Assembly (NCBI GenBank): GCA_007922225.1
Contig: ML679970.1
Coordinates: 24,544,631-24,608,630 of the forward strand
Direction of reading: 5' to 3'
Length of the DNA stretch: 64,000 nucleotides
Origin: Emydura subglobosa
Taxonomy: Eukaryota; Chordata; Testudines; Chelidae
The notes below the pieces were generated by a model. That model had not been told where the DNA came from, ran no database searches, and saw only the letters and a list, made by a program, of their open reading frames with translations. How positions within the stretch are numbered: the stretch's first letter is position 1; every line of letters starts with the position of its first letter. The position numbers and the translations under genes were made by a program. Below are positions 23,051-33,659 of this stretch, piece by piece.

Positions 23051-23189
23051 TTAATTTGAGTTAAGCAGCCTGACCACTGGTGGTAGGTTATCACAAACAG
23101 TACGGCTGCTATTAGAATGCATTTTTAAGTTGTCACAAGGGTGCCTAAAATGTATGGATTGGGGCCCTATAAATCTAACAACAGATGTA

Positions 23190-23360
23190 AGTAATAGGTG
23201 TTTAGGCTAAAATTTTCCAGGTGGGGTGCCTGTATTTGGGTATTGAATTCCATATTTAAGCATCAGTTAAAGTGGTCTGAATTTCAGAGGTGCTGAGCAC
23301 TCCCATCTCCCATTAACTTGAACAAAAGGTTTGGGTGCTCAGCATGTCGGCAAGTCAGGA
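23190..23360. repeat. Palindromic 'GTGCTGAGCAC' repeat
   Basis: GGTGCTGAGCACTCCCAT on the left and TTTGGGTGCTCAGCA on the right are inverted. They flank CCCATTAACTTGAAC and are preceded by AAAATTTTCCAGGTGGGGTGCC. The repeat at 39180-39400 shows the same components, so both belong to one short palindromic family. Confidence 0.5.
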
Positions 23361-24743
23361 AGTCTTTGCAATTCTATTCTTATTACTACTGCATTAAAAT
23401 AAGCTTCCCTTATTATATTAGAAAATGTTATTTTATTATAGCAGAAATGTTTGATCATTTCTGAGGTTTAGATATGAAAGAAACAAAGGTTGACTCCAAT
23501 TTTTTTTTTAGATCTAGCAAGATTCAAACCTTCCAGTAAAGATTCTAGTCACAGCCAGTGCCTTGACCCTCACTAAAAACGAGATTCAATCTCCCATACG
23601 CAATTCCTACAATCATTAAAACAAGGCTTGAAATATCAGAAGTTACTAGTAACTCATTATTAGACAATTGAATGTTTCAACTCCCTCTCAGAGAGTTATT
23701 TTATCCTACGATTTCCCCCCAAAAATAACATTTTTGCCAGCACTTTCTATGGCTAATTCAAGTTATGCTCATTTTATAACAATAGTACCCACTTTAAATA
23801 TATTTTAGTCTTTTGCAGTTTATATCCTGGTATAAATAGAGGGAAAAAAAAGTCTACAACAGCCAGTTTTAGGAGTTAATGAAATGGTTAGGCAGCTGGA
23901 ATGAAAGGCTATTTCTATCTTCAGATACCACATGAAATGTATCCCCAAAAAATCCATGAGGGTGGTCTAAACAGCTAAGGGGATTATTAACAGGTTTGTG
24001 GTTCAAACTCAGCACTGATTAGCAGTGACTCAATGTTGTCCTCATCTGGTGGTTTTTCAGTAGCCTATGCAACAGCTTATTTCAAGTCCTAGAAGAAAAT
24101 GTCCACATCAAAAAGACTACTACTACATTTGGTACTAATTATCAACCTTGCATTTTCAGCAGAGCCTCAGGAACGAAAGAGGTCTCTTCAAGCTAAGGCA
24201 TATTCATGAGGCAGTTAGTGGAAAACTCACATTCACGGGTAGTGAAGCATTTTCACCAGCACTAAATTAACACAATTTTTTAAATAAAAAGAACTCATTC
24301 TGCAAGCAAGAAGCACTATCCTAAACATGGAAGTAACGATAGAGAAACTTTCGTTAGTCAAAAGTCTCTTAGCCGAAGGTTGGATGTTTTCTGATGTTCT
24401 GACCTGAGTGCAATAAAGACTTGATTCAAAGCCTACTGAAGTCAACTTCAACAGGCTTTGAGAGAGACCCAAAGTTTCTTCTGTAGAAAGCTTTAAATAG
24501 TCAAGTGTTTACAATGCAGTTCTTCTCTGAAAATTGACAATGCAAAAAAGACAAACTTCTTCCTCAACAGACCTGAAAAAGAAGATTTGTTTTGAAGAGT
24601 CCTTTAGACTGAGCAACTGGGCAGCAATCATGGAATGAGACTAACGCCAATGTCCTTTTGAATGCATTATTGCTTGTCCCAGTTGCTGTCTTGCCGTGTG
24701 CCTTGTGTTGCCATTTTTATTACATTCCTTTATGTATTATATA
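23361..24743. other. Unassigned sequence
   Basis: No gene recognised. The stretch 23510-23575 (AGATTCAAACCTTCCAGTAA) weakly resembles the MIR 3' portion but is too diverged to call. Confidence 0.45.
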
Positions 24744-24907
24744 TTAGATTAGGACAGGGTCTTACATTTTCTATTATAAAAATGTCTTTACAATGTACCA
24801 CATTTCCTGTATGCTTTACAAATACACACACACACACACACAAGAAATGGGATATATTTTAAAGATGTTTTTATAATTGAAAATGTAAGACCCTTGTTCT
24901 AATCTAA
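24744..24907. repeat. Long inverted repeat around a CA tract
   Basis: The left arm (24744-24809) and right arm (24842-24907) are reverse complements over about 66 nt with scattered mismatches. Both contain GGGTCTTACATTTTC and ATTATAAAAA. The spacer is about 32 bp and mostly (CA)n. The outer ends are TTAGATTAG and CTAATCTAA. It could be a palindromic MITE that captured a microsatellite. Confidence 0.75.
24824..24842. repeat. (CA)n microsatellite
   Basis: About nine CA units form the loop of the inverted repeat. Confidence 0.95.
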
Positions 24908-24931
24908 TTTTGAGAGTGGAGGGGTTAAGGG

Positions 24932-24960
24932 TTTTGTTTGTTTGTTTGTTTGTTTGTTTT
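24932..24960. repeat. (TTTG)n microsatellite
   Basis: About seven TTTG units lie immediately beyond the inverted repeat. Confidence 0.95.
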
Positions 24961-25005
24961 GCTTTAAGATTGTTCTCTTTCCTGAAATAGGAAGTCATTC
25001 TTAAG

Positions 25006-25074
25006 AGGCCTGATCTGACACTGATTGAAATCAGCAGAAATCCAGTCAATTCTAGTGGGCTTGGGATCAAGCCT
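25006..25074. repeat. Short palindromic repeat
   Basis: AGGCCTGATC on the left and GATCAAGCCT on the right are inverted around ATTGAAATCAG and CCAGTCAATTC. Same design as 7310 and 25555. Confidence 0.5.
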
Positions 25075-25091
25075 TAGATTCCACTCTTAGA

Positions 25092-25383
25092 TCTGGTCTA
25101 CACTGCTGGCATCGTTGATGGGAGATAACACAAGCTACGTACTGAAACTTGCATATCTCCCATCGAATTACTAATGTCCTCTTACCCTGGCATCTCCATT
25201 GCACTGCATCGACAGGAAATGCCCTCCGGTCGATGCAGTGTTACTCTTTTTGGGGGGATGGATTTACTGCGTTGGCCAGACAGCACTTCTGGGTTTGATT
25301 GTGCAGGTCTCCACTGCCCGCTCAATCGATCCCGCTGCATCGATCTGTGGAGCCCAATGCCACGCCCACAGTGTAGATATACC
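25092..25383. mobile_element. MITE-like element with imperfect 8-bp target duplication
   Basis: The left end TCTGGTCTACACTGC and the right end CAGTGTAGATATACC are inverted. The flanks are CTCTTAGA (25084-25091) and CTCAAAGA (25384-25391), identical at six of eight positions, consistent with an aged hAT duplication. The interior holds CATCGA motifs in both orientations. Two overlapping frames of 66-91 codons lie inside and are not genes. Confidence 0.7.
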
Positions 25384-25554
25384 CTCAAAGAGATATTAGA
25401 AAATTCCTTGTTGATTTGGCTATTCAAAGGACTACTGCGCTGTGTCTAAATGAGTGAGTGGTCACAGGGCAGGTCATACTGGTAGCAGCTAATGCCAGCT
25501 ATATTCCCCCTCAGGGAAGAACCCTTAGCAGTCTGTGTAGATAGGACAGACAAG

Positions 25555-25630
25555 GAGGACTTGATCCTACTCCCATTCAGGTTAATGGGAGTTTTACCAC
25601 CGACTTGAATGGAAGTAGATTGGGCCTTAG
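25555..25630. repeat. Short palindromic repeat
   Basis: TTGATCCTACTCCCATTCAG on the left and CTTGAATGGAAGTAGATTGG on the right are inverted, with ATGGGAGTTTTACC between. Ends GGACTTGATC / GATTGGGCC fit the family at 7310 and 25006. Confidence 0.6.
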
Positions 25631-25741
25631 TCAGTATGACCCTTCTTCCGACAAAGCCCAGCACTTTTGTTTTTCTTTTCATATGACTTATGTAATAAAT
25701 GCAAATATATTTTACAAAAAAGCCAATATCACTTTATTTGT

Positions 25742-25812
25742 AGTGTTGTCATAGCCATGCTGATCCCAGGATATGAGACACACAAGGTAGGTGAGGAGAT
25801 ATCTTTCTCTCA
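25742..25812 (+). repeat. Interspersed repeat fragment (unnamed family)
   Basis: GTCATAGCCATGCTGATCCC, AGGATATGAGACACACAAGG and TAGGTGAGGAGATATC match a repeat remembered from turtle genomes. A partner in the opposite orientation lies at 61165-61228. Confidence 0.5.
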
Positions 25813-26559
25813 TATCACTTTTAAACAATAAATTGGATGGGTGGGGAAGAAATCTATTAATAATGCCTTTTCCATTTTAGAGGCTTTGAGGGATTGTTCA
25901 ATGTGTGTTGTTTTTGCTCTGTTGTGGCCTTTTTCTGAATAGCATTGCATTTTCCCAATTTGTACAAAGCTTTTCATTTTGGTTCAGTATTTTCCATCTT
26001 TGGCTTCTGTGTGTGCCTGCATCACTGAGTGCCATGAGGTTAAATTAATTAGTGCTTATGAAATATTTTGGTATCTTTAAAAAGGAAGCAGATCGAGAAG
26101 TGAAAAGCATTATTATTGTTTATTTTTGTGTGTCAGCCGGGCTCAGAAATCTCTGCCCATATGGTTGTAGCTAATGGCAAGTTTTTAAAAACAAGAATGA
26201 ATTATATATATGTTGGTTTAACATTGGTGAACCCAAATCTACCCTGCTCACAACACAATCATTTGTATATTTTCTCCAAAACACCTTCACAGTATATTGG
26301 AAAAGGCAAACGGATAGCATGCACAAGTGTACGTATATGTATTTCTGCTAAATTCCTCCAGGCAAGAGGAAAAGAGATGCACACATGGACAGCAACCTAG
26401 AATGCTAGGAAGGGAAAAATCTGCTTGAACAGCCGTTAGTTTTATCTACTTCTCAAACACAGGCGACCTGCAATATCAACAATTGTAATTTAAATCCAAT
26501 CCTTGGAAGTTTAAAAGAATTCTGATCTTAAATAGTATTGGGAGAAAGTGATGATTAGT
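25813..26559. other. Unassigned sequence
   Basis: No gene or repeat recognised. A 94-codon plus frame (26116-26400) has no recognisable domain. Confidence 0.45.
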
Positions 26560-26700
26560 GGTTCTGCTTCCAGATGTGTCACTGACTGAACCAAATCCTG
26601 TTTGACTTAGGTCTGACTAAAACAGGATTACTTAAGTAAAATGACTGGGTTTGGACCCTGCTGTTTTACCTTAGGCAAGTCAGTTAAGGTGTGATCCACA
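26560..26700 (-). mobile_element. MIR-like fragment split by a small palindrome
   Basis: GTTCTGCTTCCAGATGTGTC...ACTGACTG and TTACCTTAGGCAAGTCAGTT are consecutive parts of a reverse-oriented MIR. They are separated by 26588-26656, whose ends (AACCAAATCCTG and CTGGGTTTGG) are weakly inverted. This looks like a small element inserted in the MIR. Confidence 0.45.
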
Positions 26701-27035
26701 GAGGTACTTAGGTGCTGAAGTTCCATTTTCAGGCACCACTGCACTGAACAAAACTCCCACTGGACTGCCATCTAACCTTGAATGCACCTAAATTCCCTCA
26801 GCGGCTAAGTTTTTGCCTCCTATCATGCATGCTGCAGCCTGACTCTAGGCATCTGTGCCTATCTTCCACCTAAGCCACAGCGTGATTCACAAACAAGGAA
26901 GGTAGGCAGGCATTCAGCCACTTAAGTTGCATTCAGGGGGAGAACCCATTTCTTAAGGTTATTTTGCACTTACAACCTGATTTTGCTGAGAACTTATAAC
27001 TTCATATGAAATCAGTGGGGTTCCAGTGTTCTCCA
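26701..27035. other. Unassigned sequence with AGGCACC-type repeats
   Basis: Fragments such as GTACTTAGGTGCTGAAG and TCAGGCACCACTGC resemble the palindromic repeats at 23190 and 39180, and GTGATTCACAAACAAGG is a remembered turtle repeat block. Boundaries could not be set. Confidence 0.35.
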
Positions 27036-27165
27036 TGCCTACTTTTATATATCTGTAAAGTGGATTTAACAACCTATCTCCCAGAAATGTTGTGAGGGTT
27101 ATTTAGTTACTTATTAAAGTATTTTGAGTTCCTTGGAAGAAAAATTCTATGCAAATGGAAATTAT
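27036..27165 (-). mobile_element. MIR-like SINE fragment
   Basis: ATATCTGTAAAGTGGATTTA, CCTATCTCCCAGAAATGTTG, TGAGGGTTATT and AGTATTTTGAGTTCCTTGG follow the reverse strand of MIR in order. Confidence 0.65.
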
Positions 27166-27189
27166 CACTTTCTATTTAATTTTTGTATT

Positions 27190-27285
27190 AAAGCAGAACC
27201 CAGAGGCCCAGGATCCAATTCCCATTTTGCTAGATGCTGTGCAAACACAAAGGAAGACATGGCCCCTGACCTGAAGACCAAATGT
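27190..27285 (-). mobile_element. L2-like LINE 3' tail fragment
   Basis: AGAGGCCCAGGATCCAATTC, CCATTTTGCTAGATGCTGTG and CAAACACAAAGGAAGACATG are the reverse of the L2-type tail. A 64-codon frame covers it by chance. Confidence 0.65.
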
Positions 27286-30200
27286 GTATGCCAGCATTTG
27301 GCTAAGTTCTGTATTTAAAATATATACACAACTACCATTGAAGTCAATGAGTGCCGCATCAGCACATCTCAGGGCATAAGTCAGACCTTTTGAAGTCATC
27401 AGAAAACTAATAGCAAGTGGGGCTATTAAAAAACCCTGCTTGTCAATAAATGTTTGCAATATTCAAGTTCCCTTCTTATCTAGTCCTGATAATTATTTGC
27501 TGAAACAGATTTTAAAAGCCATTAAGGATCCATAGATATTCTTTGTGAGGTTCTCGCCCACAGATTTATCCTTCTCAATTTCACAGCAAGATGGTCCCTG
27601 TAGGACTGAAGTGATTTCACTCTTGCACACAGCTTCTGTGAACAGGATTTTAGAAATATTTCAAGTTAGGAAGCAATAAAAGGAGACATTTGACCTTGAG
27701 AAAGCATTGTACTCCAGTTTTGTTAGAGCACTCAGAAAGACTGCCTAGTTTCCTTACTGCTAATTTCTCAAAGTAGTACATATTTCTAAATTTAGGCTTA
27801 TGGAGTTATTGAACCTTCCCTGAAAAAGGTATTTGAAGTTCTGCCAACACCCAGAGCCTCTCATTCACCCTTTTGACTGTTAAAAGACTGATTTCCTGAT
27901 TTAAATTGACCTTGTTCTATTTCACTGCAAATAGCTGTGGTTTTTCAGTCCAGAAAGAAAACAATTAAAAATAAAATAAAAAGCAAAGTCAACAGGCCCT
28001 TTGCAAAGCAAGCAGAGGAAAGGGGAAAATAGCAAATGAGTTTCAAATACCATGCTCAATCTTACATTCCTTAGTGAAATAATAATCCCATTTAAAATAC
28101 AAAAACAAAAAAATCTCTCTTCTAGAGGAATTTTGCCTGACTGGTTAGACAAATGGGTTTATCTTCAAAAGTTCCTCTTTAGCAGGATTTGAAATAAAAC
28201 CCAAACTCCATTGTTTAAAGTGTTCCTAAACATTAATTATATCAGCTGTTATGATCTCATGTACAAAAAAAATGTAAAGTAATAACTAAAGCTAAACACA
28301 CGTTACCAAATCTAATGGCCTTAAACATTGAAGGATGGCAATAGTCTCTCTATAGTTAAAGTTGGAACCAAGTTTCAGTTACCAGACTGATTCTCACCAA
28401 TTCCCTGAAGTATGAAAAACATACTGACCTTAACATTGATAGGTTAGCTCTGTGTCCAAAGTCTCAGCAGTTTGAAGTCCATCAGACAAGCAGTTCCAGA
28501 CGCTATACAAATGTACATGTTCACCAGGTCTTCAAAAAGGGTGACTTTTTTGGTAACCAATAAATGAATGTAGATCTAACAATTTACTGCACTCAGAGAA
28601 GTGAGAACTAAAGCTCAGAATTATGTTGCATTTGATTACAGTCATATCCATAATAAGAATTGACATTTAAATTAATGTCACTCTGGGTCTTCAACATCAA
28701 ATGACAGCTAGATATATAAGCTACTGCAGATCATTGCACTCATGTGAGTCTCACTGACTTCAACATAGCAGATACAGTTGCAGGAGCAAGGACTGAGAAT
28801 GCATTTTGTATCAGCATTGCAAAATGTTTAAATTAATGTTTACAGTGTGTTAGTTCTGCCTTTTTTTTTTTAACTGAACTTTGAATCTGATATAAACTTA
28901 CAGTTCAGATCAAATCTTGCTTTCCTTGCTTTCCACATTTTTTGTGGCGCTGATAATAATACCTACCTCTTAAATAGCAAAGCATGTTTTTAATCTGATA
29001 AGGCAAGCAGGATTTGGCCCATTGTCCTATTGTAAATCAGTATTATGGGAGCAGACCTACTGGAAAGATCTAACGTATTATTTGTTGAGTTTACATCTAT
29101 TTTTAGCAGTTTTGTCATCACTAGCTTTGTTCTTATGATGAGAGTTCTGAGAAACGGACTTTGTCCCATGAACAAAACAGATGCTAACACTTAGGTTGAG
29201 CATTTTCTACTTTTGAATCCTCAGCAACTATGCAAGTTTAACATTCTCTTAACTTAGTTTTAGTCCAGTATCTATAGAATACCATGGTATTTCAGAGTTG
29301 CTCCTTGGAGACTGTGAGGTTGACATGAACTCTCAAGAGTAATCATATCTGTGGTTTTAAGCAGCTCTGTGCTCTTGCAAAACACCATAAGGGCCCTGAT
29401 AGAAGTGGCACAATTTAGGATACTCTCAGAGTTGCTCTGCCTTGTAAAGGAGGCCCCAACTGGTCCTAGCAGCACCTAAATAAAAGAGGTGCAAGATACC
29501 TGCATTGCTGTCTAAATCTGACCTAGTGCAAGAGAAAGTGCGCAAACTTCTGCCAGGTAGCCTTGCCAATACACGTCAAACTTGACTTGTAACAATTCCA
29601 GTTCTGGGGTTCCCATCTCTCAGCTAACATACCTTCATTCTGGGCGGTGACTCCCTGCTATCCTAATTATGGGCCTCATTATAGAGGCTGCTGCTCATTC
29701 TGAATTGTTTCAAACTGAGGTCCTGGAAGTGAACATCAAACTCATGCTCACCTTTGATCCATATTTCGATGGACATACACATTTATTCATTCTATAATTC
29801 AGGGAAAAATATTTGGTTACTATAGCAACTTCTTATACTACTGCACAGATACCTAAAGTTCATTTATCTGCATGACAAATGAAGTTCATTAACTGGTTAG
29901 ATCAAATAGTTAAACCAGATATGTTGAGATAGCAATACTGTTTTAAAATGACAACTCGTTCCTGTTTCAGACATTTTTGGATCACACAGCATTTATATCA
30001 CACTTTCAGATTAGAATGCAGAGTCTCATTCATGCGGAGTCGTTTGGTTCACTCACAATCAAATTTAGCATTTGGGAATGAAAACACTACCAATACATAG
30101 ACAACATATGCCTTCACATCCAGTGTAGTACTGATTATTGGGATAGTGATTCCTTTTAATTATTTAGAGTCCTTTGAAAAACCACTAGCAGTGCATAGGG

Positions 30201-31737
30201 TATATTATACAGAGATTGTAGCTCTAGACTGTTTTTGACCTGGGTTTACAGTTAATTAGAAAAGAATAATCAGCCAATAGTATTGCTGTTAAGAATCTCC
30301 ATAATTTTGCCTGTGTGGTTTGTTGCCATAGTTATCCTTCTATTTCCAGTTCAGTCAATCAACTCAAGATCAAAATCCCAGGCCTCTCCAAAAGAGTGAG
30401 TGGAAAGTGCATCTCGTCTTCATTACCAGAACACAAGTATATTTAAACAGAATCAGTTTCCAGTCAAAAGATCATTTAATTAAAGATTAAAGTCATTTAG
30501 TCAGCTATGGTGCCCCGTAACTAATTTTACATCAAAACTCATATTACAGTCATCACAAGATTTAGCTTCAGAATGAAGGTCTACAGCACAAGCTCAGTAG
30601 AGTCACTAAAAATCTTTTTAAAACTACAAAACATGAAACTATGGGTTCATATGCTTAATTTCTGATTCTGTATTCAGTGCTCTTCATTGCTCATGTTTGA
30701 GACACATTTTGGAGAAAGTATTTTTAATCCCCTTGCAGACGGTGTATACAACCAGTGGCTACACTGACATCTGTTTTTCTTTGATCATGTTTAAAATGTC
30801 ATTTGTTTCAAATGATTTGGTCATAAAAGTTAAATCAGTCTGATTTTTCCTAAATCTGAGTTATAGTATGTAAATCCCACCAGTGTCTGAAAGGCTTAAA
30901 ACATCCACTAATGTCTTTCCTCATTGTCATGCAATATTTTTTAATCATACATTTTGCTTCAGACTGATATCCAGCACTTTCATTTTTATTATTCTTTTTT
31001 TTTATTTCATCTTCTCTGCTCTGCACAGGTATTACCTGCAAGGGGGAAGAAGAAAGTGCATTACTGCTAATATCAGTCTTCTACCTTTCCCATGTTATTA
31101 TTCACCATAAGCTATTTCCTATAATGCTTTTCTTTAATGGATGGGGGAGCAGAAGGCTGCTATTGAAAAAAAAATTGTCAGTACATCAAATTTTTCCTAA
31201 CTTTTGGTCTTCTCATTATGGACTCTTTACGGAAGTGAGGTAAAAGCCTTTGTGCTTTATAAAAAATGGTCTCAAAGCAGTCTGTACTCCCTAAAAGGTA
31301 TTACTGTAGGTAGGGTTGTGATTAGGAGGGTCTGAAATGCCCCCTATCCCAAATAACCCCCCTCTCCCTTTGCTTTCTTTCTCAACCTGAGATAATGCAG
31401 TTCTGACAGAAAACACAGCAAAACCTGTTTCAGCATCTGCCTTCTCTCACCGTCTGTTCTTTCTTCTCCTGCGCTGAAAGATGGGTTTGAAAGACAAAGA
31501 CCCCCCCAAATGGGGCCAGTCAATTTTTAAAATACATCCTCCTGCAGGAAAGTGCATGAGTACCCTTGCTGTGATATCAGAGAGTCTGGGTTAGCTCTGA
31601 AAGCAAGAGGAATGATGGTCTATTTCCCTGGATTGGAGAAACATAATGCCATCTCAAGAGCATTATAGGAAAATCAGACATTGAAGCCTATACTTGATGG
31701 GGAATGTCAGGCAACCTTATCAGACCCTGTTTCAATT
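27286..31737. other. Unassigned sequence
   Basis: About 4.4 kb without recognised gene, RNA or repeat. Open frames reach at most 95 codons and have no domain. This is the largest stretch that could hold conserved non-coding elements, which cannot be judged from one sequence. Confidence 0.5.
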
Positions 31738-32620
31738 GCTTATAACTTTGCCAAAATTTAATAGTTTGGACTAAAGCTTCCCATGCCATGTGCCTGGTTC
31801 AAGCTGCTTCTCTCCCCCTATCCGTGCGCGCGCACAGAGAAAACTTCAGCAAAATAATGGCTCAGATGGTTCTGAGAATGAGAGTAGAGGAAAAAGTCTC
31901 GTTTTACCATGTCGAAGAACTGTGCTCAAGAACTCTAAAGAGAAATATATAGGCACTTCCGCATTCTTACAAAGCATGACGGGGGTCATTACATCAGTGG
32001 CACAACTTGGGGGAAACCTCAGTGCTGCACTAGCCCCCTGTTCCCCCCCAAACCTGGCACCTTCTCCTCTATCCCCCTCCAGGTCCTGTCTTGCCTTGCT
32101 TTCCCGCCCAACCCTCTTTCCCTTCACCCCGCCCTCCAAGCTCCTATGTCCCTTTGCCCAGCCAGTCTCTCTCCCAGCTCCCAGTCTTTCCCTTTTCTCT
32201 CTCCAGCCAGCTCTCAGTCCCAGTCACCCCTTCACCTCCAGGCATCTTGTCCCAATACACTCCCTCTGCCACCCCCTCAGGTCCAGTTCTTGTTCCCCCT
32301 GCATTCGAGTCAGGAGTCTTCCTTCTCCCCACTGACTAAATGCCAGCAGCAGCACTGAGACCATAAGAGTCTCCCTGTTCTCAGTTCCTGCACCTGGTGC
32401 CTCAGCAGCCCCCCCTGGAGCTGGAAGCAGCCAATTGCAGAGCAGCTTATTCTGCCTTTGCAGCTCCAGGCTGGAGCCTGCTCAAGGCAGAGGGATTCTT
32501 CAGAGAATTGATCGGCCAGACTCTAACAAGTCTCTACTGAGCACGTGTGAACTGCGATTTTTCAGAGGCTTATAACTTGGCCAGATATAGGCTTTTTTTT
32601 TCCCCTTTCCTTTTTTTTTT
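31738..32620. repeat. Pyrimidine-rich segment framed by short direct repeats
   Basis: GCTTATAACTTTGCCA (31738-31753) recurs as GCTTATAACTTGGCCA (32568-32583), 15 of 16 identical and in the same orientation. Between them lie CGCGCGCGC near 31826 and a long C/T-rich tract (about 32030-32340). The segment resembles a repeat seen in turtle genomes, from memory. A 181-codon plus frame (31790-32335), rich in Ser, Pro and Leu, arises from the C/T tract and is not considered a gene. Confidence 0.5.
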
Positions 32621-32742
32621 TTTTAAACTCGCGAGAAGAGAAAAAGGCAAATTGGTGACACAAAAGAGACCTTCCTACCAAATTGCAAACCCCTGCTCCA
32701 AAGAATGAGAGCACTAGAGCTTTTCAACAAAACGGATGTAAG

Positions 32743-32763
32743 ATTTTATTTTATTTTATTTTT
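32743..32763. repeat. (TTTTA)n microsatellite
   Basis: Four TTTTA-type units in a T-rich context. Confidence 0.85.
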
Positions 32764-32930
32764 AACATGGATAAAAAAAAAGTTGAGGATGGCAATCCAT
32801 ACTATCAAAGACATTGCTAGGCAGCAAGGCACAAGTCTATGCCAAGAGACCAAGGCACAACAGCTTGAGATATGCAGAAGGAATTCAGGCTTTTCTAACA
32901 GCACACACTGCTGCAATACATACACACTAA

Positions 32931-33262
32931 GGGTAGGTTTACACTGCACACTCCTTATGGCGACATGTAGGGTAGATACACTGCACGCTCCACTGGTGTG
33001 GAGCTCAGGAACAGTGTAGATGTGAGGCCGTACTTAGGAGAGTAAGACATGCCTGAACCCTATGGCTATGTACCCCACAGGGTGCTCTATGTGCCCAACT
33101 AGTGCCTCCCCTGTCTACACTGCTATTTTTAGCAGTGTAGTGTCTGGCTGCCTCCCCACTGCGAGACCCTTTCCCTGCTTCAGTGAAAGACTCTGGCAGC
33201 AGGGAAAGACTCCAACAGCTCCCTGCTGCTCTTTGTTCTTGTACTGAAGAACAAACAGCAGC
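32931..33262. mobile_element. MITE-like element with terminal hairpin
   Basis: It begins GGGTAGGTTTACACTGCACA, an end type shared with the other GTCTACACT MITEs. It contains GTGTGGAGCTCAGGAACAGT, TATGTACCCCACAGGG and CTACACTGCTATTTTTAGCA, blocks remembered from a frequent turtle repeat. Near the right side, 33225-33240 and 33247-33262 form a 16-bp hairpin with one mismatch. The right boundary is uncertain. Confidence 0.6.
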
Positions 33263-33659
33263 TACTATAGATCCTATTGATCAAGTCAAATTGAAGCAAC
33301 GATATAGACATGAAAGGTGTCACGCATCTATTTTGAGCTGTCCAGTCCCTCAGATGTCATGTAATTTTTCTATATGCTAGTTTATTCACACTAAATGTCT
33401 TCCCTAAGGTATGTCTAATGTTAAATATTCATATTCAAGATTTACCAAAACAAGCATTGCTAAAATATTAAAAGTGATAATTTCCAGAGAATTAAACCTA
33501 TGAAACTTAAATCTACTTTAATATTTTAATCACCCTTGGAAGGGAATCAAAAAGCATTGGACTGTAAATTTATTACTCCATAGTTTTCACTGGGGATGAA
33601 GGAGTCTTTGAACAGGATTAATTGTGATACAACTGTACAACATGAAATCTTCACAATTA

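Noticed and set aside
31790..32335. 181-codon plus-strand frame rich in Ser, Pro and Leu
   Set aside because: It is produced by a C/T-rich tract inside a probable repeat. Parallel frames on both strands stay open for the same reason.
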